A stretch of 57,635 nucleotides of DNA, taken from contig JYIN01000007.1 in the NCBI GenBank assembly GCA_002007405.1, forward strand, positions 1 through 57,635, in the 5' to 3' direction. Positions 28,637 through 39,794 of the stretch are shown here, piece after piece. This stretch comes from Gammaproteobacteria bacterium Gsub. Lineage in GTDB: Bacteria > Pseudomonadota > Gammaproteobacteria > PS1 > Pseudothioglobaceae. How positions within the stretch are numbered: position 1 is the first letter of the stretch; the number at the start of each line of letters is the position of its first letter. A program made the position numbers and the translations under genes. The notes below the pieces were generated by a model, which searched no databases, had not been told where the DNA came from, and saw only the letters and a program-made list of their open reading frames with translations.

Positions 28637-29930
28637 CTTTGATTCCATATTTTTGCTTCAACAGTGAAATTGGATGAATGGGTATGACATCACCTTTGCT
28701 AATATGAGCAAGATGTCTGCCTGCCATGACACAATCACTGATAATATAATCTGTTTTGGCAGTGATTTTTTTAACAATGGGCTTGCCTATTTTAACGGCA
28801 AATTCATAACTGCGCTGCTTTACCCCATAGGTGCCGTCATGTCCAGAACAACGCTGTGCTAGAGTTAAATTGGTATTGGGTAACAGACTGAGGATTTTTT
28901 TAGTTTTAGCACCGATATTTTGCACTCTTTGGTGGCAGGCTGGATGATAAAGCACTTCGGTTGCCTCAGTTGCCTTAGTTTTAAATTTAGTATTTAAGAT
29001 ACCTTCGTTGTGCAGAAAATCCAAATATTCAAATGGATCAACAAAGGCTTTAGCAATTCTTTGAATCTCAGCATCATCAGGCAACATCATTGGCAATTCA
29101 TTTTTAAACATCAACACACAAGAAGGAATCGGCGCCATCAGTTTGTAGCCTTGCTGGACGGTGGCTAATAAAGCGGGTTTGTTTTTCTGGGCATAACTAA
29201 TAACACTTTGAATATCGCCAAGCTCCAATTTTGGCATCCCGCAACACTGGGTTTTTGGTAATAATTGCACCGCGACTTTGTTGTGTTGTAGAACTTCAAT
29301 TAAATCTTGCACAATTTCAGGCGCATTATATTCACCGTAACAAGTGGTGAAAATTGCCACCTTATAAGGGCTTTTTGAGGCCTTTTTGATAAAACCTTTA
29401 CTGGCAGTTTTATTAAAATATTTTGGTATTGAGGCGTTGGGGTGGAGTTTTAATAATTTTTTACTAAGAGAATAATTATTGATTTTATTTACCACAGGGG
29501 ATAGTTTTAAACTGCTAATTGCCCGCCCTAATGTTTGTGGCGAGGCTAATAATTTGTTGCTTAAAGTTGCACCATTTTTTTTAAAGTGCCAGGCTTTGGC
29601 ACGCAACATCAAATGCGGAAAATCAATATTCCACTCGTGTGGCGGGATGTAAGGGCATTTAGTGATATAACACAAATCACACAAAAAACACTCATCAACC
29701 ACTTTTTTATAATCATTTCTATCAACGCCGTCAATTTCCATGCTTGTAGATTCATCAATCAAATCAAACAAAGTAGGGAAAGATTGGCACAGACTCACAC
29801 ATCTACGACAACCATGGCAGTGGTTAAACACCCGTTCCATCTCGTCAAATAGGGCGGTTTTATCGTAAAATTTCGGATCTTGCCAATTTAATGGATGGCG
29901 TGTTGGTGCTTCTAAATTGCCCTCTTTCAT
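28620..29930 (-). CDS. GlpC-like (Fe-S)-binding oxidoreductase subunit
   Basis: The 436-residue protein has two [4Fe-4S] clusters of the ferredoxin type near the N-terminus (GCRRCVSLC and CFLCDLCYITKCPYIPPHEW). It also has two cysteine-rich CCG-type domains (QCCGMPKLELG and a CSGHDGTYG variant in the second). It has the architecture of the electron-transfer subunit of anaerobic glycerol-3-phosphate dehydrogenase and heterodisulfide reductase, but no dehydrogenase partner is adjacent. It lies between rubrerythrin and DUF3501, so it may deliver electrons to the rubrerythrin. That is inference. Confidence 0.85.
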   Translation of the reverse strand: MKEGNLEAPTRHPLNWQDPKFYDKTALFDEMERVFNHCHGCRRCVSLCQSFPTLFDLIDESTSMEIDGVDRNDYKKVVDECFLCDLCYITKCPYIPPHEWNIDFPHLMLRAKAWHFKKNGATLSNKLLASPQTLGRAISSLKLSPVVNKINNYSLSKKLLKLHPNASIPKYFNKTASKGFIKKASKSPYKVAIFTTCYGEYNAPEIVQDLIEVLQHNKVAVQLLPKTQCCGMPKLELGDIQSVISYAQKNKPALLATVQQGYKLMAPIPSCVLMFKNELPMMLPDDAEIQRIAKAFVDPFEYLDFLHNEGILNTKFKTKATEATEVLYHPACHQRVQNIGAKTKKILSLLPNTNLTLAQRCSGHDGTYGVKQRSYEFAVKIGKPIVKKITAKTDYIISDCVMAGRHLAHISKGDVIPIHPISLLKQKYGIKDADKK

Positions 29931-29946
29931 GATATTTAATAAAAAA

Positions 29947-29971
29947 TTGGGACTTAGATTTAAAGTCCCAA
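29947..29971 (-). terminator. Intrinsic terminator between rubrerythrin and the Fe-S gene
   Basis: TTGGGACTT (29947-29955) pairs perfectly with AAGTCCCAA (29963-29971) across a 7-base loop. On the - strand a T-run follows, so part of the rubrerythrin transcripts should stop here before the Fe-S gene. A T-run also follows on the + strand, after a short AAAAATG. Confidence 0.75.
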
Positions 29972-29984
29972 AAAATGTTTTTTT

Positions 29985-30398
29985 TTACAAGCTGTCTAAT
30001 GCTTGTTGAAAACGATTAGCGTGCGATCGCTCAGCCTTAGCTAGTGTTTCAAACCAGTCGGCAATCTCGTCAAAGCCTTCTTCGCGTGCATCTTTAGCCA
30101 TGCCCGGATACATATCGGTGTATTCATATGTCTCACCAGCAATGGCAGCTCTTAAATTATCTGCGGTTTCGCCAATAGGTAGCCCCGTTGCTGGGTCGCC
30201 GACCTCTTCTAAATGTTCTAAATGCCCGTGTGCATGTCCTGTTTCGCCTTCAGCGGTTGAGCGAAAAACAGCGGCCGTGTCGTTATATCCTTCAATATCT
30301 GCTTTGCTAGCAAAGTAGAGATAACGACGGTTTGCTTGCGATTCCCCTGCAAAAGCATCTTTTAGATTTTTCTCAGTTTTGCTATTTTTTAGTGACAT
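29985..30398 (-). CDS. Rubrerythrin, short (no rubredoxin domain)
   Basis: The 137-residue protein is a ferritin-like diiron protein. [12 protein letters not shown] and [15 protein letters not shown] provide the first iron ligands, and the second half repeats the pattern ([16 protein letters not shown] and [11 protein letters not shown]). Rubrerythrins reduce hydrogen peroxide. This one lacks the C-terminal rubredoxin domain, so it needs an outside electron donor, possibly the adjacent Fe-S protein. A ribosome site (GGGAG) precedes the ATG. Confidence 0.93.
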   Translation of the reverse strand: MSLKNSKTEKNLKDAFAGESQANRRYLYFASKADIEGYNDTAAVFRSTAEGETGHAHGHLEHLEEVGDPATGLPIGETADNLRAAIAGETYEYTDMYPGMAKDAREEGFDEIADWFETLAKAERSHANRFQQALDSL

Positions 30399-30500
30399 GA
30401 TTAACTCCCTTTTTAATTGAACGAGTTTTTATTTTAACCTAAATGAACCTGTTAAATAAAGCATGTGCACCCACTCATTACTTTCCCCATTTTTTCTCAT

Positions 30501-30749
30501 TCATTGATTGATATATTCAATCGGTGTATTTACCCAAGTGAATAATGTGCTCTTTTTAGGGTTATACCAAAACAGATAATCACTTATTTCAAAAGCATCA
30601 GTAGTGGCTTGCAAGCCGAGTTTGTCTAAATAAAGCACAGCATTTTTATACTTTTCACTGGTTGATTTATTTATATTATTTAGCCTATGGGCTAAATCTG
30701 CTATTTTAACCAGCGCTTTAATATTTTAATGCTTTGGTTTTGTATTCAT
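30501..30749 (-). pseudogene. Remnant of an unidentified small gene
   Basis: From ATG 30749 the frame reads MNTKPKH, hits TAA at codon 8, then stays open for 74 codons (ADLAHRLNNINKSTSEKY onward, ending PIEYINQ). The downstream part looks like real protein, but I do not recognise it. The stop makes it a likely pseudogene. It occupies most of the 426-base gap after rubrerythrin; the rest of that gap shows nothing. Confidence 0.4.
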
Positions 30750-30824
30750 AGATCTTTTTCTTAAAATGGGAAAAAGCAAATGCCTAGCTTAAAGATTATT
30801 TAGGTTTTTATTGGAGAAAATGTA

Positions 30825-30968
30825 ATGTATTTTTGGGCTTGTACAAGATGCCAATTCTATGTCTTGCCTCTAACCCCTAAGCAAGGCTTGAAGGTTTTAT
30901 GTTGCGATAAAAAGGCATTAAATTTAGGGTTTGAACTAGCCAAGACCCAAGCGAAAATTGTAACCTAA
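30825..30968 (+). CDS. Small cysteine-rich protein (47 residues)
   Basis: A good ribosome site (GGAG, 8 bases upstream) precedes the ATG of MYFWACTRCQFYVL. The CxxC pair at residues 6 and 9 and the adjacent Cys28-Cys29 could bind zinc or iron. No known family is recognised. The gene overlaps the end of glcF tail-to-tail by four bases. It is too short for standard gene finders. The coding assignment rests on the ribosome site and cysteine pattern. Confidence 0.45.
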   Translation: MYFWACTRCQFYVLPLTPKQGLKVLCCDKKALNLGFELAKTQAKIVT

Positions 30969-32086
30969 CTTAACAACTCAATCCAGTGTTTAACTGGAAT
31001 TTTGCTACCTTTTTGTAAGTGCATTAGGCAGCCAATGTTGGCAGTTACGATGAGTTGGGGGTGTTTTTCTTGGAGGTTTTTTAATTTGTTGATTTTTAGT
31101 TGTTTGGCGAGTTTTGGCTGGAAAATTGAATAAGTGCCAGCCGAGCCACAGCACAAATGTGAATCTTGTATGGGTGTTAGAGTGTAGCCCAGTTGCGTTA
31201 AAATTGACTCAACTAAGCCACCGAGTTTTTGCCCGTGTTGCATGGTGCAAGGTGAGTGATAGGCTATCTTGTCATTGATGGTTTTTAATACCGATAAATC
31301 TTTATCAGCTAGAAATTCGGCAATATCTTTGGTTTTCTTGCTCACTTCTTGGGCTTTTTGGTAATATTTATCGTTTTTATCAAATAAAGAGCCGTAATCT
31401 TTCATCATCGCCCCACAGCCACTGGCACTGGAAATAATCGTTTTGCAATCAAATGCCAGCCAAGCATCAATATTAGCCTTGATTTTTACCAGTGCCGCTT
31501 TATTTGCACCTAGATGTTGATCGATTGCCCCACAGCATTGTTTTTGTGATGTTTCTATAGCAGTAAAGCCTAACTTGGTTAAAATATTTTTAATGCTGTG
31601 GTTGATATTAGGTGCTAGTGCTGGTTGCACGCAGCCGCCTAATAATAATATCTTAGGATTTTTTTGGTTTGTTTGGATGTGGTTTTTTTGTGCTTTGGAA
31701 TGCCTAAATACAGGAGCAATTAAATTAAATAATAGCGGCGTGGTTAAAAATTTACGCACCCAATAACGGTATGTTTTTTGCCAAAAAGAGCGTCTAACCT
31801 CAACAAATTCCCTGCCAATATCAACCAACTTTGTATATTCCACGCCTGACGGGCAGGTGGTTTCACATGAAGAGCAGGTCAGGCAGCGGTCTAAATGTTG
31901 GATGCTTTGTGCAGAAAAAGATTTGCCTTCAAGTGCAGATTTAATCAAATAAATACGCCCCCGTGGCGAGTCTAATTCATCCCCCAGTAGCTGATAAGTC
32001 GGGCAAGTTGCCAAACAAAAGCCACAATGCACACATTTACGGATAATTTCATTGGCGCGGTAGTTTTGAATGGCATTGGTTTGCAT
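30965..32086 (-). CDS. glcF: Glycolate oxidase iron-sulfur subunit
   Basis: GlcF carries electrons from the flavin subunits of glycolate oxidase to the quinone pool. Two ferredoxin-type clusters lie near the N-terminus (CVHCGFCLATCP, Cys18-Cys28, and CLTCSSCETTCP). Two CCG domains follow (QCCGAIDQHLG and LCCGSAGTYSIF). The 373 residues are slightly below the E. coli length. It is the last gene of glcD-glcE-glcF on the - strand, and the start shares one base with the end of glcE. Confidence 0.93.
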   Translation of the reverse strand: MQTNAIQNYRANEIIRKCVHCGFCLATCPTYQLLGDELDSPRGRIYLIKSALEGKSFSAQSIQHLDRCLTCSSCETTCPSGVEYTKLVDIGREFVEVRRSFWQKTYRYWVRKFLTTPLLFNLIAPVFRHSKAQKNHIQTNQKNPKILLLGGCVQPALAPNINHSIKNILTKLGFTAIETSQKQCCGAIDQHLGANKAALVKIKANIDAWLAFDCKTIISSASGCGAMMKDYGSLFDKNDKYYQKAQEVSKKTKDIAEFLADKDLSVLKTINDKIAYHSPCTMQHGQKLGGLVESILTQLGYTLTPIQDSHLCCGSAGTYSIFQPKLAKQLKINKLKNLQEKHPQLIVTANIGCLMHLQKGSKIPVKHWIELLS

Positions 32087-32613
32087 TATTGGAATATTCC
32101 TCTGGGGTCAAATACGGCGGCGAGTTTCGCCTCAATTTTTTGGATGCTGGCTGGGGTACTGTGTTTTTTGGGTGCTGATGGCTTGTTAAAATAACCTTTA
32201 GGAATAACTTTGAAACTGATTTGAACAATCATTGCCAGATTCCCCTTTGAACCAACCAACAGTCGTGCTACATCATAACCAGCGACATTTTTCATCACTG
32301 CAGCGCCAAAATTTAGCAACGCACCAGTGCCATCAATTATTTTCACCCCAAGCACACTATCAGATAAATCTTGTCCCCCATTAGCATAAGTCGCGCCGAT
32401 ACTGCTGTGGTTAGATTTAATGAAAAACGGCAAAATTTGCCCATTTTTTGCTAATGCACTTTGAATGTCAAAAATTTTGGTGCCGGCTTTAACGGTGATT
32501 ATCAATTCTTCTGGGTGATATTCAATGATGCCTGCATAATCCAATAAATCACTATTGATATGCAAATGCTCAGAGTCTCGCACCATTTGCTGCAGTTCGG
32601 CAATTCGCCCCAT
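32086..32613 (-). CDS. glcE: Glycolate oxidase FAD-binding subunit, strongly shortened
   Basis: The position between glcD and glcF and the segment LNFGAAVMKNVAGYDVARLLVGS identify GlcE. E. coli GlcE has about 350 residues, while this one has 175. The N-terminus is reduced and the roughly 150-residue part after the FAD domain (after FKVIPKG) is missing. The usual C-terminal end, KLAAVFDPRGIF, follows almost directly. The frame is clean, with a 1-base overlap with glcF and a 2-base gap after glcD, so this looks like a stable internal deletion rather than a fresh break. Confidence 0.85.
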   Translation of the reverse strand: MGRIAELQQMVRDSEHLHINSDLLDYAGIIEYHPEELIITVKAGTKIFDIQSALAKNGQILPFFIKSNHSSIGATYANGGQDLSDSVLGVKIIDGTGALLNFGAAVMKNVAGYDVARLLVGSKGNLAMIVQISFKVIPKGYFNKPSAPKKHSTPASIQKIEAKLAAVFDPRGIFQ

Positions 32614-32615
32614 TG

Positions 32616-34046
32616 TTAAAAACGCTCCAACTCAGGGTGAGGTAATTTGCCACGGTGCACATGCATTGCCCCTAATTCAGCACAACGGTGAAGCTCGGGC
32701 ACGGCTTTACCTGGATTAAGCAACCCTTCGGGGTCAAAAATTTGCTTGATTTTATGAAAAATTGTCAGTTCTTTGGCATTAAATTGATGACACATTGCAT
32801 CTAACTTTTCTATCCCCACACCATGCTCGCCGGTAATTGTACCATTCATATCCACACTCAGCTTTAAAATATCCATCCCAAATGCCTCAGCACGCCTAAG
32901 CTCGCCAGCAATATTGGCATCATATAAAATCAAGGGGTGCAAATTACCATCACCAGCGTGAAAAACATTTGCCACTCTGAGCTGGTATTTTTGTGATAAT
33001 TGAGTAATTTTTTCCAACATATCTGCCAAATATCGTCTCGCAATGGTACCGTCCATACAATAATAATCAGGAGACAGTCGCCCCACTGCTGGAAAAGCAG
33101 ATTTTCTACCACGCCATAAATCTAAGCGTTGCGCCTCATTGTCAGAGACTTTAAGAGTTGTAGCGTTTGATAAAATTTTCAATACTTGGTCCAATTCATT
33201 TTGTACTTGCACCTTGCCACCATCCAATTCACAAAGCAATAAAGCTTGTGCATCAAGCGGATAACCTACGCGTGCAAAATCCTCTGCTGCCTCGATGGCA
33301 AATTTGTCCATCATTTCCAAACCCGCAGGAATAACTCCAATCTTAATAATACTTGCCACTGCCCGAGCACAATCACGCACAGAGTCAAATCCCGCCATCA
33401 CCACGCGTGCCAACTCAGGTTTTGGGAGGAGTTTAACGGTTATTTCAGTAATAATGCCAAGCAAACCCTCAGAGCCATTCATTAGTGCCAGCAAGCCTAA
33501 ACCCTCATTTTGACGACTTAAAATAAGTGTCTCGCCATCTAAAGTAAGCATTTTTAACGCCTCAACATTATGCACCGTTAAGCCATATTTCAAACAATGC
33601 ACACCACCAGAATTTTCAGCCACATTGCCACCAATCGTGCAGGCAATTTGGCTTGACGGGTCTGGTGCATAATACAAACCATGTGTTGCCACCGCCTCGC
33701 TGATAGCAATGTTTCTAACCCCCGGCTCAACTACGGCAAGTCTATTTTCCACATCAACTGATTTGATTTTATTTAATTTTGAAAGCCCCAAAACAATAGA
33801 ATTCTCAACTGGCATTGCACCCCCTGCCAACCCCGTGCCTGCGCCCCGCGTTACCAAAGGAGTGCGGGTGGCTTTGCAGATTTTCAACACTTGTTTGATT
33901 TGCCGCACATTTTGTGGCAATACTACTGCCAGTGGTTTTTGGCGATAAACACTCAATCCATCGCATTCAAAAACCTGCGTATTTTCATCGCCCGTAATCA
34001 CAATACCCGTAGGTAGAGTGCGTAATAATTGTTCAATAACCAACAT
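32616..34046 (-). CDS. glcD: Glycolate oxidase subunit GlcD
   Basis: This flavoprotein oxidises glycolate to glyoxylate. It has the PCMH-type FAD-binding domain (RGAGTGLAGGAMP, then DPSSQIACTIGGNVAENSGG) and the FAD-oxidase C-terminal domain with the metal-binding HAGDGNLHP and GEHGVG segments. The 476 residues are of normal length. First gene of glcDEF, it is divergent from the aminotransferase gene with only 50 bases between the starts, where the promoters of both must lie. Confidence 0.94.
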   Translation of the reverse strand: MLVIEQLLRTLPTGIVITGDENTQVFECDGLSVYRQKPLAVVLPQNVRQIKQVLKICKATRTPLVTRGAGTGLAGGAMPVENSIVLGLSKLNKIKSVDVENRLAVVEPGVRNIAISEAVATHGLYYAPDPSSQIACTIGGNVAENSGGVHCLKYGLTVHNVEALKMLTLDGETLILSRQNEGLGLLALMNGSEGLLGIITEITVKLLPKPELARVVMAGFDSVRDCARAVASIIKIGVIPAGLEMMDKFAIEAAEDFARVGYPLDAQALLLCELDGGKVQVQNELDQVLKILSNATTLKVSDNEAQRLDLWRGRKSAFPAVGRLSPDYYCMDGTIARRYLADMLEKITQLSQKYQLRVANVFHAGDGNLHPLILYDANIAGELRRAEAFGMDILKLSVDMNGTITGEHGVGIEKLDAMCHQFNAKELTIFHKIKQIFDPEGLLNPGKAVPELHRCAELGAMHVHRGKLPHPELERF

Positions 34047-34096
34047 TCAAGTCATTATAATGAGTTCTTTTTCAAAATAACCATATTTAAATAGTT

Positions 34097-35448
<1,352 letters not shown>

Positions 35449-35534
35449 TTATCCTAAAAGGTTTTGGTACTCAAATGCAATATTTTAACTGATTGAAGGC
35501 TATATTTTTGGTAACATATTGATTTTTATTTTTT

Positions 35535-35573
35535 GAGACCTTTATATATTATTCACCGTTATACAAAGACCTC
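35535..35573. repeat. Palindromic element between divergent genes
   Basis: GAGACCTTTATATA (35535-35548) pairs imperfectly with TATACAAAGACCTC (35560-35573), 11 of 14 positions, followed by a T-run. Its arms match the element at 26561. It lies in a region between divergent starts (ferredoxin and PPIase), where no terminator is expected, supporting a mobile-remnant origin. Confidence 0.5.
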
Positions 35574-35591
35574 TTTTTTAAGGGCAAGTTT

Positions 35592-36602
35592 ATGCGAATT
35601 TTCATTTTATTATTAACAATTTTCTTATCATTCCAATCTCAAGCTGAATTAGGAGATGGTTTATACGCCAATATACACACCAACCAAGGTGATATTATTG
35701 TCAAACTTGAATTTGAAAAAACCCCGCTTACGGTCATTAACTTTGCGGGTTTAGCACAAGGCACGAAACACACAAATACAAAAAACAACAAGCCTTTTTA
35801 CGATAATCTTAAATTCCACCGTGTTATCAATGATTTTATGATTCAAGGGGGCGACCCTAAAGGTGATGGCACTGGTGGTCCGGGCTATAAATTTGCAGAT
35901 GAGATTAGCGATTTAAAACACCACAAAGCAGGCATATTATCAATGGCAAATTCAGGTCCGAACACTAATGGTTCGCAGTTTTTTATTACCCACAAAGCTA
36001 CTCCATGGTTAGATGGCAAACATACGGTTTTTGGTCATGTGGTTAAAGGCATGGATGTGGTTAATAAAATTAAAAAAGATGATTTTATACGCAATATAGA
36101 GATTATTCGCATTGGTGAAAAAGCCAAAAAATTTGTAACCGATGAGGCGGCTTTCCAAATTTATCAGCAAAAAAATCTTAACAAACAAGCACTTGAAAAA
36201 ACAGCTAAAAAAGCAAAAAGAAAGGCCAAACTTACTGAGTTTGTCAAAACTAAATATCCAAATGCACAGCTTGATAAACAAGGTTATCATTTTCAAATTG
36301 ATCAGTCAGGCACTGGTGCAAAACCCAAAAAAGGAGATTTGGTTTATACTAGCCTCTCAATTGATTTAGATAATGGCAATAATTTGCAAAAAGAGACTAA
36401 ATTAGCCCCCTTTAATGCTGGGCTTGGCAAAATTATCAAAGTTATAGATGTCTCAGTTTTAGATATGAATATCGGCGAAAAACGCACCATAATTGCTTCT
36501 TATACACAAATTTATGGTGATAATAGATATGTTAATCTACCTGCAGATAGCATTTTTATTTTTAAATTAGAATTACACTCAGCAAGTGCTGATAATAAAT
36601 AA
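35592..36602 (+). CDS. Exported cyclophilin fused to an FKBP-like domain
   Basis: Peptidyl-prolyl isomerases speed protein folding. After a signal peptide ([18 protein letters not shown]), residues 25-178 are a cyclophilin domain with [22 protein letters not shown] and the W of [13 protein letters not shown] lysine-rich linker follows (about 190-220). Residues 225-330 resemble an FKBP domain ([12 protein letters not shown], then [18 protein letters not shown]). Two unrelated isomerase folds in one periplasmic protein of 336 residues is uncommon. The FKBP part is recognised by pattern and is less certain. Confidence 0.85.
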   Translation: MRIFILLLTIFLSFQSQAELGDGLYANIHTNQGDIIVKLEFEKTPLTVINFAGLAQGTKHTNTKNNKPFYDNLKFHRVINDFMIQGGDPKGDGTGGPGYKFADEISDLKHHKAGILSMANSGPNTNGSQFFITHKATPWLDGKHTVFGHVVKGMDVVNKIKKDDFIRNIEIIRIGEKAKKFVTDEAAFQIYQQKNLNKQALEKTAKKAKRKAKLTEFVKTKYPNAQLDKQGYHFQIDQSGTGAKPKKGDLVYTSLSIDLDNGNNLQKETKLAPFNAGLGKIIKVIDVSVLDMNIGEKRTIIASYTQIYGDNRYVNLPADSIFIFKLELHSASADNK

Positions 36603-36667
36603 AGACTGAGATTTTTACATTAGATGGTCGTCCATAATTAAAGTCCCAAATAAAACCATAGTTTTTT

Positions 36668-37753
36668 ATGTTTTTACTACTGATTGATTTTTTAACCCAG
36701 TTTGATCCCAGATTTTTGGTTTTTAACTACCTCACCCTCAGGGCATTGATGGCAATGTTAATCGCACTGTTGGGCAGTTTGTTATTGGGGCGTTTATTCA
36801 TAACCAAACTCCAACAATATCAAATTGGGCAAATTGTTAGAAACGATGGACCCAAATCACATCTAAAAAAAACTGGAACCCCAACCATGGGCGGTATTAT
36901 TATTTTATTTTCATTTATTGGTAGTAGCCTCATTTGGGGCGATTGGGATAACATTTATCTATGGATTATTATGTTTTCTGCTACTATTTTTGGAGTGATA
37001 GGTTTTGCCGATGATTACCTAAAAATCAAACGAAAATCTGCTCATGGTCTGAGTTCCAAACAAAAATATCTAGCCCAATCTTTGGCAACAATTTTAATCA
37101 GTGTATGGCTTGTCAGCAATGCAAAAAACCCAGTTGACACTCAATTATTGATTCCATTTTTTAAAGACTGGAATATCTCTTTGGGTTTATTGGGCATGGG
37201 TATTTTGTCCTATTTTGTAATTGTTGGTAGCTCCAATGCAGTTAATTTAACCGATGGATTAGATGGCTTAGCTATTATGCCCGTTATTTTAATCTCAGCG
37301 GCATTAGCAATTTTTGCCTACATTAGCGGTCATTACAATTTTTCCGATTATCTGTATATGCCTTTTATACCCGGTAGCGGTGAGGTATTTGTGATTTGTG
37401 CTGCACTTATCGGTAGCGGGTTAGGATTTTTGTGGTTTAATACTTATCCTGCTGAAGTTTTTATGGGCGATGTTGGCTCGCTGTCCTTAGGTGCTACTTT
37501 GGCAGTTATTGCTATTATCGTGCGCCAAGAAATATTATTATTTATTATGGGTGGTGTATTTGTGGCAGAGACTTTATCGGTTATTATTCAAGTAGCTTAT
37601 TATAAATGCACTCAAAAGCGGATTTTTCTGATGGCACCACTGCATCATCATTTTGAAAAAAGGGGCTTGTCAGAGCCTAAAATTATTGTGCGCTTTTGGA
37701 TGATAACCTTAATTTTAGTTCTAATTTCACTGGCCTCAATAAAAATACGATGA
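36668..37753 (+). CDS. mraY: Phospho-N-acetylmuramoyl-pentapeptide transferase
   Basis: MraY makes lipid I, the first membrane step of peptidoglycan synthesis. The 361-residue protein has about ten membrane helices and the active-site motifs [18 protein letters not shown] and [11 protein letters not shown], as well as [10 protein letters not shown]. It stands outside the usual mur/fts cluster and its end overlaps the deaminase gene by four bases (ATGA). Confidence 0.96.
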   Translation: MFLLLIDFLTQFDPRFLVFNYLTLRALMAMLIALLGSLLLGRLFITKLQQYQIGQIVRNDGPKSHLKKTGTPTMGGIIILFSFIGSSLIWGDWDNIYLWIIMFSATIFGVIGFADDYLKIKRKSAHGLSSKQKYLAQSLATILISVWLVSNAKNPVDTQLLIPFFKDWNISLGLLGMGILSYFVIVGSSNAVNLTDGLDGLAIMPVILISAALAIFAYISGHYNFSDYLYMPFIPGSGEVFVICAALIGSGLGFLWFNTYPAEVFMGDVGSLSLGATLAVIAIIVRQEILLFIMGGVFVAETLSVIIQVAYYKCTQKRIFLMAPLHHHFEKRGLSEPKIIVRFWMITLILVLISLASIKIR

Positions 37754-38229
37754 GCCAATTAACAAAATGGGACAGGCGCTACCTTGCCTTAGCAAAAGAA
37801 GTCTCAACTTGGTCAAAAGACCCATCCACCCAAGTTGGTGCCGTTACTGTCGGGCACAAAAAAGAAGTACTTTCACAAGGCTTTAACGGTTTTCCGCGTG
37901 GCATTTTAGACTCGCAAGCGCGTTATAATGAGCGTCAAACTAAATACAAATTTGTCGTTCACGCTGAGATGAATGCCATCTACAATGCCACTTATTCAGG
38001 TGTTTCGCTTGATGGGGCAACGCTCTATGTATATGGATTACCAATTTGCTCAGAATGTGCCAAAGGTATTATTCAGGTAGGGATTAAAAAAGTTGTAATT
38101 GAAAAATGCAAAGAGATCAATAACTGGAATGAGAGCGTTAAAATCTCGGAAGAGATGTTTTCTGAGGCGGGCGTTGAGATGATTATTGAAGACCTTTATC
38201 AACTGAGTCTAAAAACAAAAAACCAATGA
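37750..38229 (+). CDS. Deoxycytidylate deaminase family protein
   Basis: Converts dCMP to dUMP for dTTP synthesis. Zinc motif [10 protein letters not shown] with the catalytic Glu, and [10 protein letters not shown] with the two Cys ligands. The start is set at ATG 37750 ([10 protein letters not shown]), which overlaps the mraY stop. An earlier in-frame start lies inside mraY and is unlikely. 159 residues. It overlaps prfC by four bases, so mraY, the deaminase and prfC form one translationally coupled operon. Confidence 0.9.
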   Translation: MSQLTKWDRRYLALAKEVSTWSKDPSTQVGAVTVGHKKEVLSQGFNGFPRGILDSQARYNERQTKYKFVVHAEMNAIYNATYSGVSLDGATLYVYGLPICSECAKGIIQVGIKKVVIEKCKEINNWNESVKISEEMFSEAGVEMIIEDLYQLSLKTKNQ

Positions 38230-39794
38230 GTGAGTTGTTTAAACGCCGTACTTTTGCAATTATCTCTCACCCCGATGCTGGCAAAACTACTGTTACTGAA
38301 AAACTATTACTCTACGCTGGTGCAATTAAAACTGCGGGCAGTATTAAAGCCAGAAAATCCAATATTCATGCAACTAGCGATTGGATGGATATGGAAAAAG
38401 AAAGAGGCATATCCATCACCTCATCAGTGATGCAATTTGAATATAACAAACATATTATCAATTTATTAGACACGCCTGGACATGAGGATTTTTCTGAGGA
38501 TACTTACCGTACCCTTACTGCAGTAGATTCTGCACTGATGGTGATTGATGTGGCTAAAGGGGTGGAGGCGCGTACCATTAAACTAATGGAAGTATGTCGC
38601 TTGCGTAACACCCCGATTTTAACTTTTATTAATAAACTTGACCGTGAAGGCAAAGAGCCTATTGATCTTTTAGACGAAGTGGAATCAGTGCTTGATATTG
38701 AATCCGCCCCCATCACTTGGCCAATTGGTATGGGTGGGGATTTTAAAGGTGTGGTGCATTTATTAGAAAATAGGGTTTATCTATTTGTGGCAGGTAAAAA
38801 TAACAGAATTGGTGAAAATATAATAATTGAAGGCATTGATAACCCTAAATTAGACGAGATTCTCAGTGCTGATAATGCTGCTAAAATGCGTGAAGAGGTG
38901 GAACTCATCACAGAAACTACTGCCGCATTTGATTTAAAAAGGTTTTTATCAGGCGAACAAACCCCAGTTTTTTTTGGTTCTGCAATTAATAATTTTGGGA
39001 TTCAAAATTTGTTAGATAGTTTTATTAAATATGCACCGCCCCCGCAAAATCGCCAATCCAATAGCCGAGAAGTTCGAGCAAACGAGCCGAAACTCACAGG
39101 TTTTGTGTTTAAAATTCAAGCCAATATGGACGCAAAACACCATGACCGTTTGGCTTTTATGCGGATTGTGAGCGGCAAATATAAAAAAGGTATGAAACTT
39201 TTGCAGGTCTCAACTGCCAAGCAGATCAAAATCAATAAGGCGCTGACTTTTATGTCACGCGAACGCAGTCATATTGACAGCGCTTATGCGGGTGATATTA
39301 TTGGCATTCATAATCACGGAGGGATTAGCATTGGTGAGAGTTTTACCGAAGGTGAAAGGCTCACTTTTCAAGGCATTCCTAATTTTTCCCCAGAGCTGTT
39401 TCGTCGCATAGTGCCAACAGACCCACTCAAGACAAAGGCCTTACAAAAGGGCTTAAATCAACTCTCAGAGGAGGGGGCAACCCAAGTATTTTTCCCGATT
39501 ATGAATAATTTTCAAATTCTCGGAGCGGTGGGTATTTTGCAGTTTGATGTGGTTGCCCATCGGCTTAAATATGAATACGGGGTTGATTGTCAATTTGAGA
39601 CGATTGCCATTGCTAGCGCTCGTTGGATAACGGGTAATGACAAAGATATTGAACAACTCAAAGCCAAAACGGCTAATAATATTGCCCTTGATTGTGGAGG
39701 TGTGCTGACCTACTTGGCACCGTCTTTGGTTAATTTACAACTTACAATTGAGCGTTATCCAAACCTTACTTTTAGTGCCACGCGCGAGCATTAA
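38226..39794 (+). CDS. prfC: Peptide chain release factor 3
   Basis: This GTPase removes RF1/RF2 from the ribosome after termination. The P-loop is in SHPDAGKTT, and switch and GTP-specificity motifs are in [14 protein letters not shown] and NKLDREG. The 522 residues match the usual length. Its end overlaps the converging His-rich gene by four bases. Confidence 0.95.
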   Translation: MSELFKRRTFAIISHPDAGKTTVTEKLLLYAGAIKTAGSIKARKSNIHATSDWMDMEKERGISITSSVMQFEYNKHIINLLDTPGHEDFSEDTYRTLTAVDSALMVIDVAKGVEARTIKLMEVCRLRNTPILTFINKLDREGKEPIDLLDEVESVLDIESAPITWPIGMGGDFKGVVHLLENRVYLFVAGKNNRIGENIIIEGIDNPKLDEILSADNAAKMREEVELITETTAAFDLKRFLSGEQTPVFFGSAINNFGIQNLLDSFIKYAPPPQNRQSNSREVRANEPKLTGFVFKIQANMDAKHHDRLAFMRIVSGKYKKGMKLLQVSTAKQIKINKALTFMSRERSHIDSAYAGDIIGIHNHGGISIGESFTEGERLTFQGIPNFSPELFRRIVPTDPLKTKALQKGLNQLSEEGATQVFFPIMNNFQILGAVGILQFDVVAHRLKYEYGVDCQFETIAIASARWITGNDKDIEQLKAKTANNIALDCGGVLTYLAPSLVNLQLTIERYPNLTFSATREH

